A DNA stretch of 64,000 bases, from NCBI GenBank assembly GCA_963817515.1, contig CAWFPJ010000031.1, positions 682,001-746,000 on the forward strand, read 5' to 3'. Positions 34,717 to 43,929 of the stretch are shown in pieces (within the stretch, counting starts at the first letter, position 1; the number at the start of each line of letters is the position of its first letter). This DNA is from DATMNI01 sp963817515. GTDB lineage: Bacteria > Acidobacteriota > Terriglobia > Bryobacterales > Bryobacteraceae. The notes under the pieces were generated by a model, which searched no databases, was not told the origin of the DNA, and saw only the letters and a list, made by a program, of their open reading frames with translations. Both the position numbers and the translations under genes were made by a program.

Positions 34717-36015
34717 ATGTCCGACCTGAAATATCAATCCGGCTTCGGCAATGAATTTGCCACGGAAGCCGTATCGGGAGCGCTACCGGCGGGCCAGAAT
34801 TCTCCGCAGCACGCTCCACTCGGCCTGTACACCGAGCAGTACAGCGGCACGGCTTTCACGGCGCCGCGCGGGGTCAACCGGCGATCGTGGTGCTACCGCA
34901 TACGGCCCTCCGTGACGCACAAGCCTTTTGAGGAAATTCCCACCCGTCTGATCCGCAGCGGCCCGTTCCATGAAGCGCCCGCGCCGCCCAACCAGATGCG
35001 CTGGGATCCGCTGCCCATTCCCAAAGAGGCCACCGATTTCGTGGACGGCCTGGTGACCATGGGGGGTAGCGGCGACCCCGCCATGCAGACCGGCGTTGCC
35101 ATCCATGTGTACGCCGCCAACCGTGGGATGCGCGACCGTTTTTTCTATAATGCCGATGGCGAACTGCTGATTGTTCCGCAGATGGGTATCCTTGAGATCG
35201 CCACGGAGTTGGGAGTTCTACGTGTGGCGCCGGGAGAAATCTGCGTGCTGCCGCGCGGCCTTAAGTTCCGGGTCGAACTGCCGGATGAAGCCGCCCGAGG
35301 CTACATCTGCGAGAACTACGGCGCGCAGTTTCGCCTGCCTGACCTGGGGCCCATCGGCGCCAACGGCCTGGCCAACCCGCGCGACTTCCTGGCACCCGTT
35401 GCAGCGTTTGAAGACCGCGAAGGCAGCTTCCGCATCATCGCGAAATTCCTGGGCCGGCTGTGGTCTGCCGAGATCGACCACTCACCGCTCGACGTGGTGG
35501 CCTGGCACGGAAACCTGACGCCTTATAAATACGATCTGGCGGCGTTCAACTGTATTAACAGCGTGAGCTTCGATCATCCCGACCCCTCGATCTACACGGT
35601 ACTGACTTCGCCCAGCGCGGTGGCCGGAACCGCCAATGTGGACTTCGCCATCTTCCCGCCGCGGTGGCTGGTGGCAGAGCACACCTTCCGCCCGCCGTGG
35701 TTCCATCGCAACGTGATGAATGAGTTTATGGGTCTGATTACGGGCGCATACGACGCCAAGGCCGAAGGCTTCGTTCCCGGCGGGGCCAGCCTGCACAACT
35801 GCATGTCCGGGCATGGCCCGGATGCCGAAACCTACGAACGGGCGAGCGTGGCCGAATTGAAGCCGCAGCGGCTGGAGAACACCCTGGCGTTCATGTTCGA
35901 AACCCAACTGCCGGTGCAGCCGACGCGCTTCGCCATGGAAACCAAGATCCTGCAGCACGAGTATTACGAATGCTGGCAAGGCCTGAAAAAACATTTCCGT
36001 TCCGGACCGGCATGA
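34717..36015 (+). CDS. hmgA: Homogentisate 1,2-dioxygenase
   Basis: 432 aa from ATG 34717 with GGGAGG just upstream. Start YQSGFGNEFATEAVSGALP and end strings FRPPWFHRNVMNEFMGLI and GGASLHNCMSGHGPDAETYE are characteristic of HmgA; the iron ligands are the His in PPWFHRN, the Glu in NEFMG and the His in CMSGHGPD. It opens the homogentisate ring to maleylacetoacetate in tyrosine and phenylalanine catabolism. fahA follows with an ATGA overlap, so the two are translationally coupled. No maleylacetoacetate isomerase gene is adjacent. Confidence 0.97.
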   Translation: MSDLKYQSGFGNEFATEAVSGALPAGQNSPQHAPLGLYTEQYSGTAFTAPRGVNRRSWCYRIRPSVTHKPFEEIPTRLIRSGPFHEAPAPPNQMRWDPLPIPKEATDFVDGLVTMGGSGDPAMQTGVAIHVYAANRGMRDRFFYNADGELLIVPQMGILEIATELGVLRVAPGEICVLPRGLKFRVELPDEAARGYICENYGAQFRLPDLGPIGANGLANPRDFLAPVAAFEDREGSFRIIAKFLGRLWSAEIDHSPLDVVAWHGNLTPYKYDLAAFNCINSVSFDHPDPSIYTVLTSPSAVAGTANVDFAIFPPRWLVAEHTFRPPWFHRNVMNEFMGLITGAYDAKAEGFVPGGASLHNCMSGHGPDAETYERASVAELKPQRLENTLAFMFETQLPVQPTRFAMETKILQHEYYECWQGLKKHFRSGPA

Positions 36016-37283
36016 ACGCGACACACGATCCCAACCTCAAGAGCTGGGTACTCTCGGCTAACCAGCAAGGCACTGACTTTCCCATTCAGAACCTTCCGTT
36101 CGGCGTCTTCCGGGGTCCGGAGCCAAGCATCGGAGTGGCCATCGGAGACCAGATCCTGGATCTGAACGCCTGCGCCGAAATGGGCCGGATCTCATCGGAA
36201 TTCCGGCAGGCGGCGTCAGCGGCATCACTGAATTCGCTCATGGCGATGGAGCCGGCCGCCCTCTCTTCATTGCGGCAGCAGTTGAGCAGCCTTCTGCGAA
36301 CCGGTTCCAAGCCGATGGAATCGCTCCTGGTGCCGATGCGCGGCGCCGCGATGCAACTGCCGGTCGAGATCGGCGATTATACGGACTTCTACGCGTCCGT
36401 CTTTCACGCCGCCAACGTGGGCAAACTGTTCCGGCCGGACAACCCGCTCCTGCCGAATTACAAATACGTGCCCATCGGATACCACGGGCGGGCCTCTTCG
36501 ATCGTGATCAGCGGCCACCAGGTCCGGCGCCCTGGCGGCCAGCGGAAAGGTGCTGACGACAAAACGCCCACGTTCGGCCCCACGCGCTCGCTCGACTACG
36601 AAGTGGAAGCCGGCTTTTTTGTAGGCCGCGGAAACGCGCTCGGAGAGCCGATTGCCATCGCGGAGGCCGGTGCGCATATCTTCGGTGCCTGCCTGGTGAA
36701 CGATTGGTCCGCGCGTGACATGCAGGCCTGGGAATATCAACCTCTGGGTCCCTTTCTGTCGAAGAGTTTCGCCACCACCATCTCGCCATGGGTGGTGACC
36801 ATGGAAGCGCTGGAGCCGTTCCGCGTACCCGCGTTCCATCGCCCGGAGGGCGATCCCGAGCCGCTGCCTTACCTGAGTTCGGCAGAGGAGAACCAGAGCG
36901 GCGGCATCGATATCACCCTCCAAGTCTACTTTGCCACAGAGCGAATGCGGGCCGCGGGTATGCCGCCGGAGCGCCTCAGCCGCGGCTCTGCGCGCAACCT
37001 TTACTGGACCATCGGCCAACTGCTGGCGCATCATGCCAGCAATGGGTGCAACCTGCGAACCGGCGATCTGCTGGCCAGTGGAACGGTATCCGGACCCGGG
37101 CCGGAAGAGCGCGGCTGCCTGCTGGAACTAACCGGGCGCGGCGCGGAACCCATCCACCTGCCGGACGGTACAGTTCGAAAATTCCTGGAAGACGGCGACG
37201 AAGTGATCGTCCGCGGTGGCTGCGAACGGCCCGGCTTCGCCCGCATCGGTTTCGGCGAATGCCGAGGTACGGTCAGCCCCTAG
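36012..37283 (+). CDS. fahA: Fumarylacetoacetase
   Basis: 423 aa from ATG 36012, overlapping the hmgA stop as ATGA. The N-terminal SH3-like domain (LPFGVFRGPEPSIGVAIGD) leads into the catalytic domain: DYTDFYASVFHAANVGKLFR holds the metal Asp and the catalytic His, PIGYHGRASSIV follows, then DYEVEAGFFVG with metal Glu residues and VNDWSARDMQAWEYQPLGPF. It splits fumarylacetoacetate to fumarate and acetoacetate, ending tyrosine degradation; fumarate can enter the TCA cycle. Confidence 0.97.
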   Translation: MNATHDPNLKSWVLSANQQGTDFPIQNLPFGVFRGPEPSIGVAIGDQILDLNACAEMGRISSEFRQAASAASLNSLMAMEPAALSSLRQQLSSLLRTGSKPMESLLVPMRGAAMQLPVEIGDYTDFYASVFHAANVGKLFRPDNPLLPNYKYVPIGYHGRASSIVISGHQVRRPGGQRKGADDKTPTFGPTRSLDYEVEAGFFVGRGNALGEPIAIAEAGAHIFGACLVNDWSARDMQAWEYQPLGPFLSKSFATTISPWVVTMEALEPFRVPAFHRPEGDPEPLPYLSSAEENQSGGIDITLQVYFATERMRAAGMPPERLSRGSARNLYWTIGQLLAHHASNGCNLRTGDLLASGTVSGPGPEERGCLLELTGRGAEPIHLPDGTVRKFLEDGDEVIVRGGCERPGFARIGFGECRGTVSP

Positions 37284-37347
37284 GCGCCGGCCGCGGACGG
37301 CGCGCCGGCAGCGATTTCCGCTCGCCCCCGACGATGCGGGATGGGCC

Positions 37348-40053
37348 TCATTTCTTTTCAGGCAGCCATTTCTGCAAAGCCCCCACCAGGTCTTCCAACC
37401 TGACAGGCTTGGCGATGTAGTCGTCCATGCCGGCTTCGATGCACCTCTCGCGCGCGCCAGTCATGGCTTCGGCCGTCATGGCGACAATGGCCATTCGTCC
37501 ATTGCCTCCTTCCCGGCGTCGAATTTCCCTGGTGGCCTCGTACCCGTCCATCTCCGGCATCTGGCAGTCCATCAGAATCAGATCGTAAGGAAGCATTTCG
37601 CGCAGTTCCAAAGCCTCCCGGCCGTTCGACGCCAGGTCCACACGGAGCCCGAGTTTTTCCAACATCCGGACCGCCACTTTCTGGTTGACCGCATTGTCCT
37701 CGGCAACCATGACCCGCAGGCCCAACCCGGCAAAGCTCGCGGACCATCTTCCCTTTAATTCCGCAGTTCGATGCTCGCCGTCAAGCGGCTTCACCTTTTT
37801 TCCCCAATTCGCCGCCAACGTACGTAGTAATTGCTCCTGCCGCACCGGCTTGACCAGGCACGCGTCAATGCTGGCTCCCTCCATGTGCCTTACTTCGGTC
37901 CACTGGCCTACGGAACTCAGCATCACCACCACTGCCTCTCGAAACGCGGGGTCAGCCTTGATAGCCGCCCCCAGCGTGGCTCCATCCATAACGGGCATCT
38001 GGTAATCGAGAACCACGAAGTTGTAGGGGTCTCCGCTGGCTTGAGCTGCGCGTAGGGCCTGCAGCGCCTCTTCCCCTGAAGCCGAAGTTCCGTTCCGCAT
38101 CCCCCAGTTGGCGGTGAGGTCGATGAGAACCCGCCGGTTCACTTCGTGGTCATCCACCACCAGAACGCGAAGGCCCCGCAACCCGGCAACATCGGCTCCC
38201 GCGCGCAGTTCGGCATCCTGCAGCAAAGGCAAGGTGAACGAAAACTTTGAGCCTTCACCCAAACGGCTTTCCACCGCAACCGATCCGCCCATGAGTTCGA
38301 CGAGTTGCTTGGCGATCGCCAGACCCAGCCCGGTGCCCCCGTATCTTCGCGTGATCGAGCTGTCCACCTGGCTGAATTTTGCAAATAGCGAAGCCAGCTT
38401 CTCCTGGGGAACCCCGACGCCGGTGTCCTGTACCGTGACCCGCATTTGGGCGATGTGCGCATCTTGACCCACGCACTCCACGTTGACCCGAACACTGCCC
38501 TTGGGCGTGAATTTGATGGCGTTGCCGACCAGGTTCGTCACAACCTGCCGGATGCGGCCGGCATCGCCGATGAAGTGCGCCGGCAAACTCGACGGGTATT
38601 CCAGAACAAATTCCAGGTCATGCTCTTCGGCTTTCTGCGCCAGCATTTCGTTGACTTCCTCGATCACCAGCCGAAGGTCAAATGAAAAGCGTTCGATAGC
38701 CAGCTTACCGGCTTCGATCTTGGAAAAATCCAGGATGTCGTTGATCAGGGTCAGCAGGGCATCCCCTGACTTGCGCACCGTCTCCGCGTAATCTCTTTGT
38801 TCGGGCGTCAATTGTGTATCGAGCAGCAGGCCCGTCATTCCAATCATCCCGTTCATCGGGGTTCGGATTTCATGGCTCATCATGGCCAGGAAATCGCTCT
38901 TGGCCCGGTTGGCGCTCTCGGCATAGTCCCTTGTGCGCGTCAGTTCCGCCTCCGCCTGTTTGCTTTCGGTGATATCCCGCGCCACACCCACCGTGGCCTG
39001 CACTCTTCCATTTCCGTCCATTACCGCCGCCGTATTCAGCATGACCAGAATGTCGGTGCCATTCCTCTTGCGGTTCCACAATTCGCCGCGCCACCCTCCC
39101 GCCAGGGTGCCGCGCAGAATCCCGCTTGTGACCTCCGGCGAACTCAAAGGCGACCGGACGATGTCGATATTCTCTCCAATCAGGTTGCGCTCCTCGTATC
39201 CGTATGTGCGCAGAAACGCGCGATTCACGAACAAGAGCCGGTCGTCGGGATCGCAGATCGATACACATTCGTCAACGCTTTCCAGGGTATGGGCCAGCAG
39301 CTTGAGCCTTTGCAGAAGGCGCTTCTCATCCGTGATATCGCGGACCAGCCACAGTACGCCCTGGAATTGCTGGCTGGTGTCGTATTGCGGCGTCGCCGTC
39401 ACCTGCAGCGTGCGTCTCTCTCCGTCCGGGCGGATGATCCGCAGCTCAAAAATGCTCTTCTCCCCCCGCTGGCGGAGCGCCGGTTCAGATGCCAGAATCG
39501 GGATGTTCCCGGGATCTACGAATTCGCTCAGCTCTTTGCCGATCGCTTCGCCGCGCGCCACCCCAAAAATGTTCTCAGCCGCGGGATTTGCCATCAGAAC
39601 ACGCTGCCGCCGGTCCAGACTCACAATGCCTTCTCCGAGGCATTCAATTATCGATTGATAACGCTCCTTGCTCTGGCGCAATTCCCCTTCCATCGCCTTG
39701 CGGGCGGTGATGTCATGCTTGATGCCGATGAAGTGCGTCACTTCCTGCCGCTGATTGAAAACCGGCGTGATGCTCTGCTGTTCGGTGTACAAGCTGCCGT
39801 CCTTGCGGCGGTTCACCATCTCTCCGTGCCACGTCGAGCCGGAGAGAATGGTCCGCCAAAGGTCCGCGTAAAAGGATTGGTAGTGCGTCCCCGCTTTGAG
39901 AATGCGGGTGTTCTGGCCCGCGACGTCTTCCAGGGAATACCCGGTCATCTTCGAAAACCCGGCATTGATCCACTGGATCGTCCCCTCCCGGTCAGTGACG
40001 ATGATCCCGGCGGCCGCGCCTTGTAACGCTGCAAGCAGCAGGAGTGGGTCCAT
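37348..40053 (-). CDS. Hybrid sensor histidine kinase, PAS-PAS-PAS-HisKA-HATPase-REC-REC
   Basis: 901 aa, no membrane segment seen, so probably cytoplasmic. Three PAS/PAC modules cover about 1-120, 125-250 and 255-370 (GIIVTDREGTIQWINAGFSK; DGSLYTEQQSI; RDITESKQAEAEL). The phospho-His is in AMMSHEIRTPMNGMIG near residue 393, followed by N box VTNLVGNAIKF and G boxes DTGVGVP and YGGTGLGLA. Two receiver domains follow (about 640-755, acceptor Asp in VVLDYQMPVMDG; about 780-895, LILMDCQMPEMDG). It lacks its own HPt domain, but one is encoded divergently 300 bases away. Signal unknown. Confidence 0.93.
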   Translation of the reverse strand: MDPLLLLAALQGAAAGIIVTDREGTIQWINAGFSKMTGYSLEDVAGQNTRILKAGTHYQSFYADLWRTILSGSTWHGEMVNRRKDGSLYTEQQSITPVFNQRQEVTHFIGIKHDITARKAMEGELRQSKERYQSIIECLGEGIVSLDRRQRVLMANPAAENIFGVARGEAIGKELSEFVDPGNIPILASEPALRQRGEKSIFELRIIRPDGERRTLQVTATPQYDTSQQFQGVLWLVRDITDEKRLLQRLKLLAHTLESVDECVSICDPDDRLLFVNRAFLRTYGYEERNLIGENIDIVRSPLSSPEVTSGILRGTLAGGWRGELWNRKRNGTDILVMLNTAAVMDGNGRVQATVGVARDITESKQAEAELTRTRDYAESANRAKSDFLAMMSHEIRTPMNGMIGMTGLLLDTQLTPEQRDYAETVRKSGDALLTLINDILDFSKIEAGKLAIERFSFDLRLVIEEVNEMLAQKAEEHDLEFVLEYPSSLPAHFIGDAGRIRQVVTNLVGNAIKFTPKGSVRVNVECVGQDAHIAQMRVTVQDTGVGVPQEKLASLFAKFSQVDSSITRRYGGTGLGLAIAKQLVELMGGSVAVESRLGEGSKFSFTLPLLQDAELRAGADVAGLRGLRVLVVDDHEVNRRVLIDLTANWGMRNGTSASGEEALQALRAAQASGDPYNFVVLDYQMPVMDGATLGAAIKADPAFREAVVVMLSSVGQWTEVRHMEGASIDACLVKPVRQEQLLRTLAANWGKKVKPLDGEHRTAELKGRWSASFAGLGLRVMVAEDNAVNQKVAVRMLEKLGLRVDLASNGREALELREMLPYDLILMDCQMPEMDGYEATREIRRREGGNGRMAIVAMTAEAMTGARERCIEAGMDDYIAKPVRLEDLVGALQKWLPEKK

Positions 40054-40353
40054 ACTCTATTCTCGAACAGAAAGCTAACGCCCGAACGCCGGAAGTTAGA
40101 GGAACTGGCGACAAGTGCCGATACCCACCGATATTCGGCCGGGCGCCGCCACAATTGCGAGCCCCGTACCCAATGGATAAGCCCCGGCGCTTACCAACGT
40201 CTATCTTGCGGAGAACTCCGGAGGGGGGTACTCTGACCATCAGTACCGTTCGTGATGCCCTCGTGCTCCGAACTCACCTATTCGGAGAGCCCCATTCGAA
40301 TAGCCATGATTAGGCCGCGGCGGCACCGGCTCCCGCTCCCAAACCGTCTGTGA

Positions 40354-40800
40354 ATGGATCTTATTATGAAAACAGTCGAACCTTTTGGCGCTGACAGCAG
40401 GAGCCAGATTTCCCAGCCCTCCGAGAATGGTTCCGGGGATTGGGCGCTGCCCGAAACCATCCGTGAGCTTGCCGACGACGGCGCCGGCGGGCTGATACTG
40501 GAACTGATTGAAGCATTCAGGGCGGACACCGCGTCCCGCCTGGGACCGATGCGGGAAGCCGTTGCGAACTATGACATCAAAAAGCTCAACGAGGCCGCCC
40601 ATACCATCAAAGGCAGCGCTCAGCAAATGGGAGCCAATGCCATGGCTGCGGTCTGCCAGGAACTTGAAGTGGCGCCGATGAATACCCCGGCCTCGAAGCT
40701 GGCCGGGCGGCTGACCGCGCTCGAGGATGAATTTGCCAAAGTGTCGCTCGCGATGTCATTGTGGGCCAAGCATTCCGGCGGCGCGGCTGGGAGCCTTTAA
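40354..40800 (+). CDS. Free-standing HPt phosphotransfer protein
   Basis: 148 aa from ATG 40354, or 137 aa less likely from later starts such as ATG 40366. The HPt signature LNEAAHTIKGSAQQMGA contains the phospho-His near residue 83, with the flanking helices expected of a four-helix bundle. It would take the phosphate from one of the receiver domains of the divergent hybrid kinase and pass it to another receiver, probably the regulator encoded 37 bases downstream. The N-terminal 35 residues look unstructured. Confidence 0.85.
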   Translation: MDLIMKTVEPFGADSRSQISQPSENGSGDWALPETIRELADDGAGGLILELIEAFRADTASRLGPMREAVANYDIKKLNEAAHTIKGSAQQMGANAMAAVCQELEVAPMNTPASKLAGRLTALEDEFAKVSLAMSLWAKHSGGAAGSL

Positions 40801-40837
40801 GCAGACCTGAGCATTCCTGGAGGGAGCGCTTTATCGT

Positions 40838-42406
40838 ATGGCGAGTGAGACCATTCTGGTGGTTGACGACGCAGCAGTCACTCTGAAGCTGATTGCCAGC
40901 CTCTTGCGGAATGAAGGGTACAAGGTCCAGATTGCCTCGAATGCCGAGCAGGCTCTGTCCACGCTCCGCAGTTTACGGCCAGACCTGATTCTGGTGGACG
41001 TCCACCTGCCCGGTATCGACGGGTTCGAGCTTGCCCGCCGGATCAGGCAGGACGCCCGCCTGCAGGACGTGGCGGTTGTGGCAATGACGGCATCCTCCAG
41101 GCAGGGTATCGAGCAGGAGGCGGCCGATGCAGGCTGCACCGGGTTTATCGCCAAACCGATCGAGCCCCAAACGCTGCGGGCTCGCGTTCGCCAATACCTG
41201 GAGCACGAGGAGGAGGCGCCCCCGGATCAGCCGGGACTGCCGGCGCTTCCCGACGGCTTTTCGTTCTCGGGCCTCGAAATGGAGAGCCTGCGCCGTGCTT
41301 TTCTGGAGGACGCCTTGCTCCAGAGCCGCCAGTTGCTGTCGACTCTTAATTCCAATTTCGATGTAGCCAGGGCCAGCCGGCTCATCCACCAGTGGGTTGG
41401 AGCCGCGGGTCTGTTTGGTTACACCGCAATCTCCGGCGTGGCTCTGAAAATGGAAGCCCTTTTGACTTCGCCAACCCAGAACAAGGCGCCCCTCCGGGAG
41501 TCTCTCAGCAATCTTGTATGTGAATTCAACGATGCATTCGAGGCTGCCAATACGCCTCTCCCGGACGCCATGGTTCAAGAGCTTGCGGCGAAGCGAATTG
41601 CGCTGGTAGGGTTCGCCGAGATGGAGGCGGAGCGGGTGTGCGCCGCACTCGTACGCATAGGCGCCAGGCCCAGATTGTTTGCGATGGACGACCCCCCGGA
41701 CTGCGACCCCATCCGGGATTGCAATGTGGTGATGGTGCATGTGCGGGCCGACACCATGGGCTCGCCATGGCTTGCGCCCGAGTTCGCGGCGACTCGCAGG
41801 CCGCTGGTTCTGGTAGGCGCGCGCGAACATCTTCTGGCCCTCGACCCCGCGGTTCAATCGCGAGCTCAAGAATTCCTGATCGATGGCTGGCAGCCCGAAG
41901 AAGCGCTGATGCGCCTCCGTTTTGCGTTATCCCGTGCCGCCGCACCCGCCGCCACAACGCCTTCCGCTGTCGAATGGCCTTCCGCGGCGGCGCCGCTATC
42001 CGCCGCGGAGCCGCTCACCGATGCTGCGAAGGCGCGGCGCCCGGTTACCTCTCGCCCCGAAATCCTGATCGCCGAGGACAGCCTCACCATCCAGGCGCTG
42101 GTACGCTCCGTGCTCGAGAGCTACGGCATGGAATGCCGCATTGCCAGTAGCGGCACTGAGGCGCTGCGGATGCTCCGCGAATTTCAGCCGCATGCCGCGG
42201 TGCTGGACGTCAACATGCCCGGCATGGATGGATTTGAGGTGCTCGCGGAGATCCGTCGCGAGGCTCTTCCCATTCGCGTGATCCTTCTTACAGCGCGCCA
42301 AACCGAGACCGACATCATTCGCGGTTTCAACCTGGGCGCCGACGACTATATCATCAAGCCATTCAACCCTGTGGAACTGGTAGCGCGCCTGAAACGCCTT
42401 TTCTGA
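40838..42406 (+). CDS. Multi-domain response regulator, REC-HPt-pseudoREC-REC
   Basis: 522 aa after GGAGGGAG. First receiver 1-125 with acceptor Asp54 in ILVDVHLPGIDG and the Lys in GFIAKPIE. Residues 145-255 are helical and contain LIHQWVGAAGLFGY, an HPt-like site with His near 184 and Val where Lys is usual. Residues 265-375 resemble a receiver fold without acceptor (KRIALVGFAEMEAERV, RLFAMDDPPDCD). An Ala/Pro linker leads to a complete receiver at about 405-522, acceptor near 456 in AVLDVNMPGMDG and Lys in DYIIKPFNP. There is no DNA-binding or enzymatic output, so it probably works by phosphate relay and protein contact. Confidence 0.82.
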   Translation: MASETILVVDDAAVTLKLIASLLRNEGYKVQIASNAEQALSTLRSLRPDLILVDVHLPGIDGFELARRIRQDARLQDVAVVAMTASSRQGIEQEAADAGCTGFIAKPIEPQTLRARVRQYLEHEEEAPPDQPGLPALPDGFSFSGLEMESLRRAFLEDALLQSRQLLSTLNSNFDVARASRLIHQWVGAAGLFGYTAISGVALKMEALLTSPTQNKAPLRESLSNLVCEFNDAFEAANTPLPDAMVQELAAKRIALVGFAEMEAERVCAALVRIGARPRLFAMDDPPDCDPIRDCNVVMVHVRADTMGSPWLAPEFAATRRPLVLVGAREHLLALDPAVQSRAQEFLIDGWQPEEALMRLRFALSRAAAPAATTPSAVEWPSAAAPLSAAEPLTDAAKARRPVTSRPEILIAEDSLTIQALVRSVLESYGMECRIASSGTEALRMLREFQPHAAVLDVNMPGMDGFEVLAEIRREALPIRVILLTARQTETDIIRGFNLGADDYIIKPFNPVELVARLKRLF

Positions 42407-42546
42407 CACTCGGGATGCCGTACCCAGATCCGCCATGCCGGTTATCCAACGGCAGCATATTATATCCGGTCTCCCCCATGGATACTTGTATACAGCGGTT
42501 GCTGCAGTCTTAACTTCGAAACAGCTTAAAGATTCCGGGAATTACT

Positions 42547-43782
42547 ATGAAAGAGATTAAGAACATTCGAGTTCTTTTAGTTGAAGATAATGCCGTAAGC
42601 GCTCGCTTAGCAGAGGCGATGCTGTCGCGAGTGGACGACCAGACCTTTCAGATCCAATGTGCGGAGACCCTGGTGGCCGCACTCGATTTGCTGGTACGGG
42701 ATGTCTTCGACGTGGCTCTGCTGGACCTGACCTTGCCGGATTCCCGAGGACTCGAAACCTTTCGAACCATCCAACGGCACGCCCCTCTTCTTCCGATTAT
42801 CGTCCTGACTGGCATGGAGGATGAAGCGATGGCGTTGAGTGCCGTTCGCCTGGGCGCCCAGGATTTCCTCCCGAAGGGATCTCTGAACAAGGAGAAGCTG
42901 GTACGGGCTTTGAACTACGCCATAGCTCGCAGCCAGAATCCCGCCGAAGCGGCAAACCAGGTGGACAATGCCAAGATTATCGGCCTGTTGGGCTCTAATG
43001 GAGGAGTCGGCACAACTACGCTGGCGTGCCACTGCGCCCTCGAACTCAGCCAGACCGGCAAGAAAGTTCTTTTCCTCGACCTGGATGTCGGTTCCTCCGG
43101 TGCTTCATTCCTGATGAAGGCGGCTTCAACCCATACCTTACTGGACGCTGCGCAGAACCTGCACCGTCTGGACACCAACCTGTGGAAAGGAATGATATGT
43201 TCGCCAAAAGAAGGGGTTGACCTGCTACAGGCGCCCGGCGCCGTCGGCCTGAGCGATGCCGTCGCTGCAGACCGGGTGCGCCACATTCTACGATTCGCGC
43301 GGTCTTTGTATGGATGGATCGTAGTTGACTTAGGAAGACTCACAGCTTCCAAGCTTGCCATCCTGGAAGAAACCCGGGATCTGTTTGTCATTACAACGCC
43401 GCACGTGCCCGCGCTATACGAAACCGGCAGACTCCTGCAGAGGCTTATCGACACTGGTTTCTCGCGGGATAAGCTGCGTTTGCTCCTCAACCGCAAAACC
43501 AAGGCGATGCCGATCCCCCTCGATCAGATTGAAAAGGCTCTGGGCTACTCGCTTCTACGGAACCATTTCGGATGGTACGTCGGAAATGAGCGATGCCTAT
43601 ACCGAGGGGCGGTTTCTGGACGAGAAGCTGCAAGTGCGCAAGGAGATCGCGCAGGTGATGCGAAAATGGCGCGGCATCGAAGAAGAACCGCCGGCGCGCT
43701 TCGGCCTTGGCTTCCTGCGTCTTGCGCGGACTGGCTAACTCTGCCGCGACCGATACATAAGATTTCACCGCAGAGCCGCTGA
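42547..43782 (+). CDS. REC-ParA fusion (CpaE-like ATPase), C-terminus frameshifted
   Basis: 411 aa as read. A receiver (1-125, VLLVEDNAVS, acceptor Asp in VALLDLTLPDSRG, Lys in QDFLPKGS) is joined to a MinD/ParA ATPase with the deviant Walker A GLLGSNGGVGTTTLA near 145-160, and LFLDLDVGSSG. This is the CpaE architecture, used to place Flp pili at a cell pole. After LGYSL near 43553 the expected CpaE ending appears one frame later (43556-43738, MSDAYTEGRFLDEKLQVRKE), so one extra base displaces the tail and the read-through end at 43782 is spurious. The corrected protein would be 396 aa. Confidence 0.85.
   Translation: MKEIKNIRVLLVEDNAVSARLAEAMLSRVDDQTFQIQCAETLVAALDLLVRDVFDVALLDLTLPDSRGLETFRTIQRHAPLLPIIVLTGMEDEAMALSAVRLGAQDFLPKGSLNKEKLVRALNYAIARSQNPAEAANQVDNAKIIGLLGSNGGVGTTTLACHCALELSQTGKKVLFLDLDVGSSGASFLMKAASTHTLLDAAQNLHRLDTNLWKGMICSPKEGVDLLQAPGAVGLSDAVAADRVRHILRFARSLYGWIVVDLGRLTASKLAILEETRDLFVITTPHVPALYETGRLLQRLIDTGFSRDKLRLLLNRKTKAMPIPLDQIEKALGYSLLRNHFGWYVGNERCLYRGAVSGREAASAQGDRAGDAKMARHRRRTAGALRPWLPASCADWLTLPRPIHKISPQSR
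43556..43738 (+). pseudogene. Displaced C-terminal segment of the REC-ParA ATPase
   Basis: In the +1 frame this segment reads YGTISDGTSEMSDAYTEGRF and on to RKEIAQVMRKWRG, which matches the last helix region of CpaE/MinD-like ATPases (small-residue turn, acidic helix, RKEI helix) and stops at TAA 43736-43738. The parent frame over the same bases gives Arg-rich sequence with no family likeness. Confidence 0.75.
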
Positions 43783-43920
43783 GACGCGGAGCAAAACGCA
43801 GAGAGCGCAAATAAGGCTTGGCATTGCGGACCGTTACGTCGACCAGTTTCCTACGCAAGAATGTCAGATCAGTAGGGTCTTCCTCTGCGTTTGTCTCAGC
43901 GGCTCTGCGGCTCTGCGGTG
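43766..43920. repeat. MITE-like element, copy 2 (long inverted repeat)
   Basis: A perfect 18-bp inverted pair (43768-43785, CCGCAGAGCCGCTGAGAC, with 43893-43910) is extended inwards by AAACGCAGAG/CTCTGCGTTT. The interior has AAGGCTTGGCATTGCGGA and ACGCAAGAA, as does the copy at 25.1 kb. Fills the gap between the REC-ParA gene and the enzyme gene ending at 43930; the spurious read-through stop of the former lies in its left arm. Confidence 0.85.
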
Positions 43921-43929
43921 AAATCGAAA

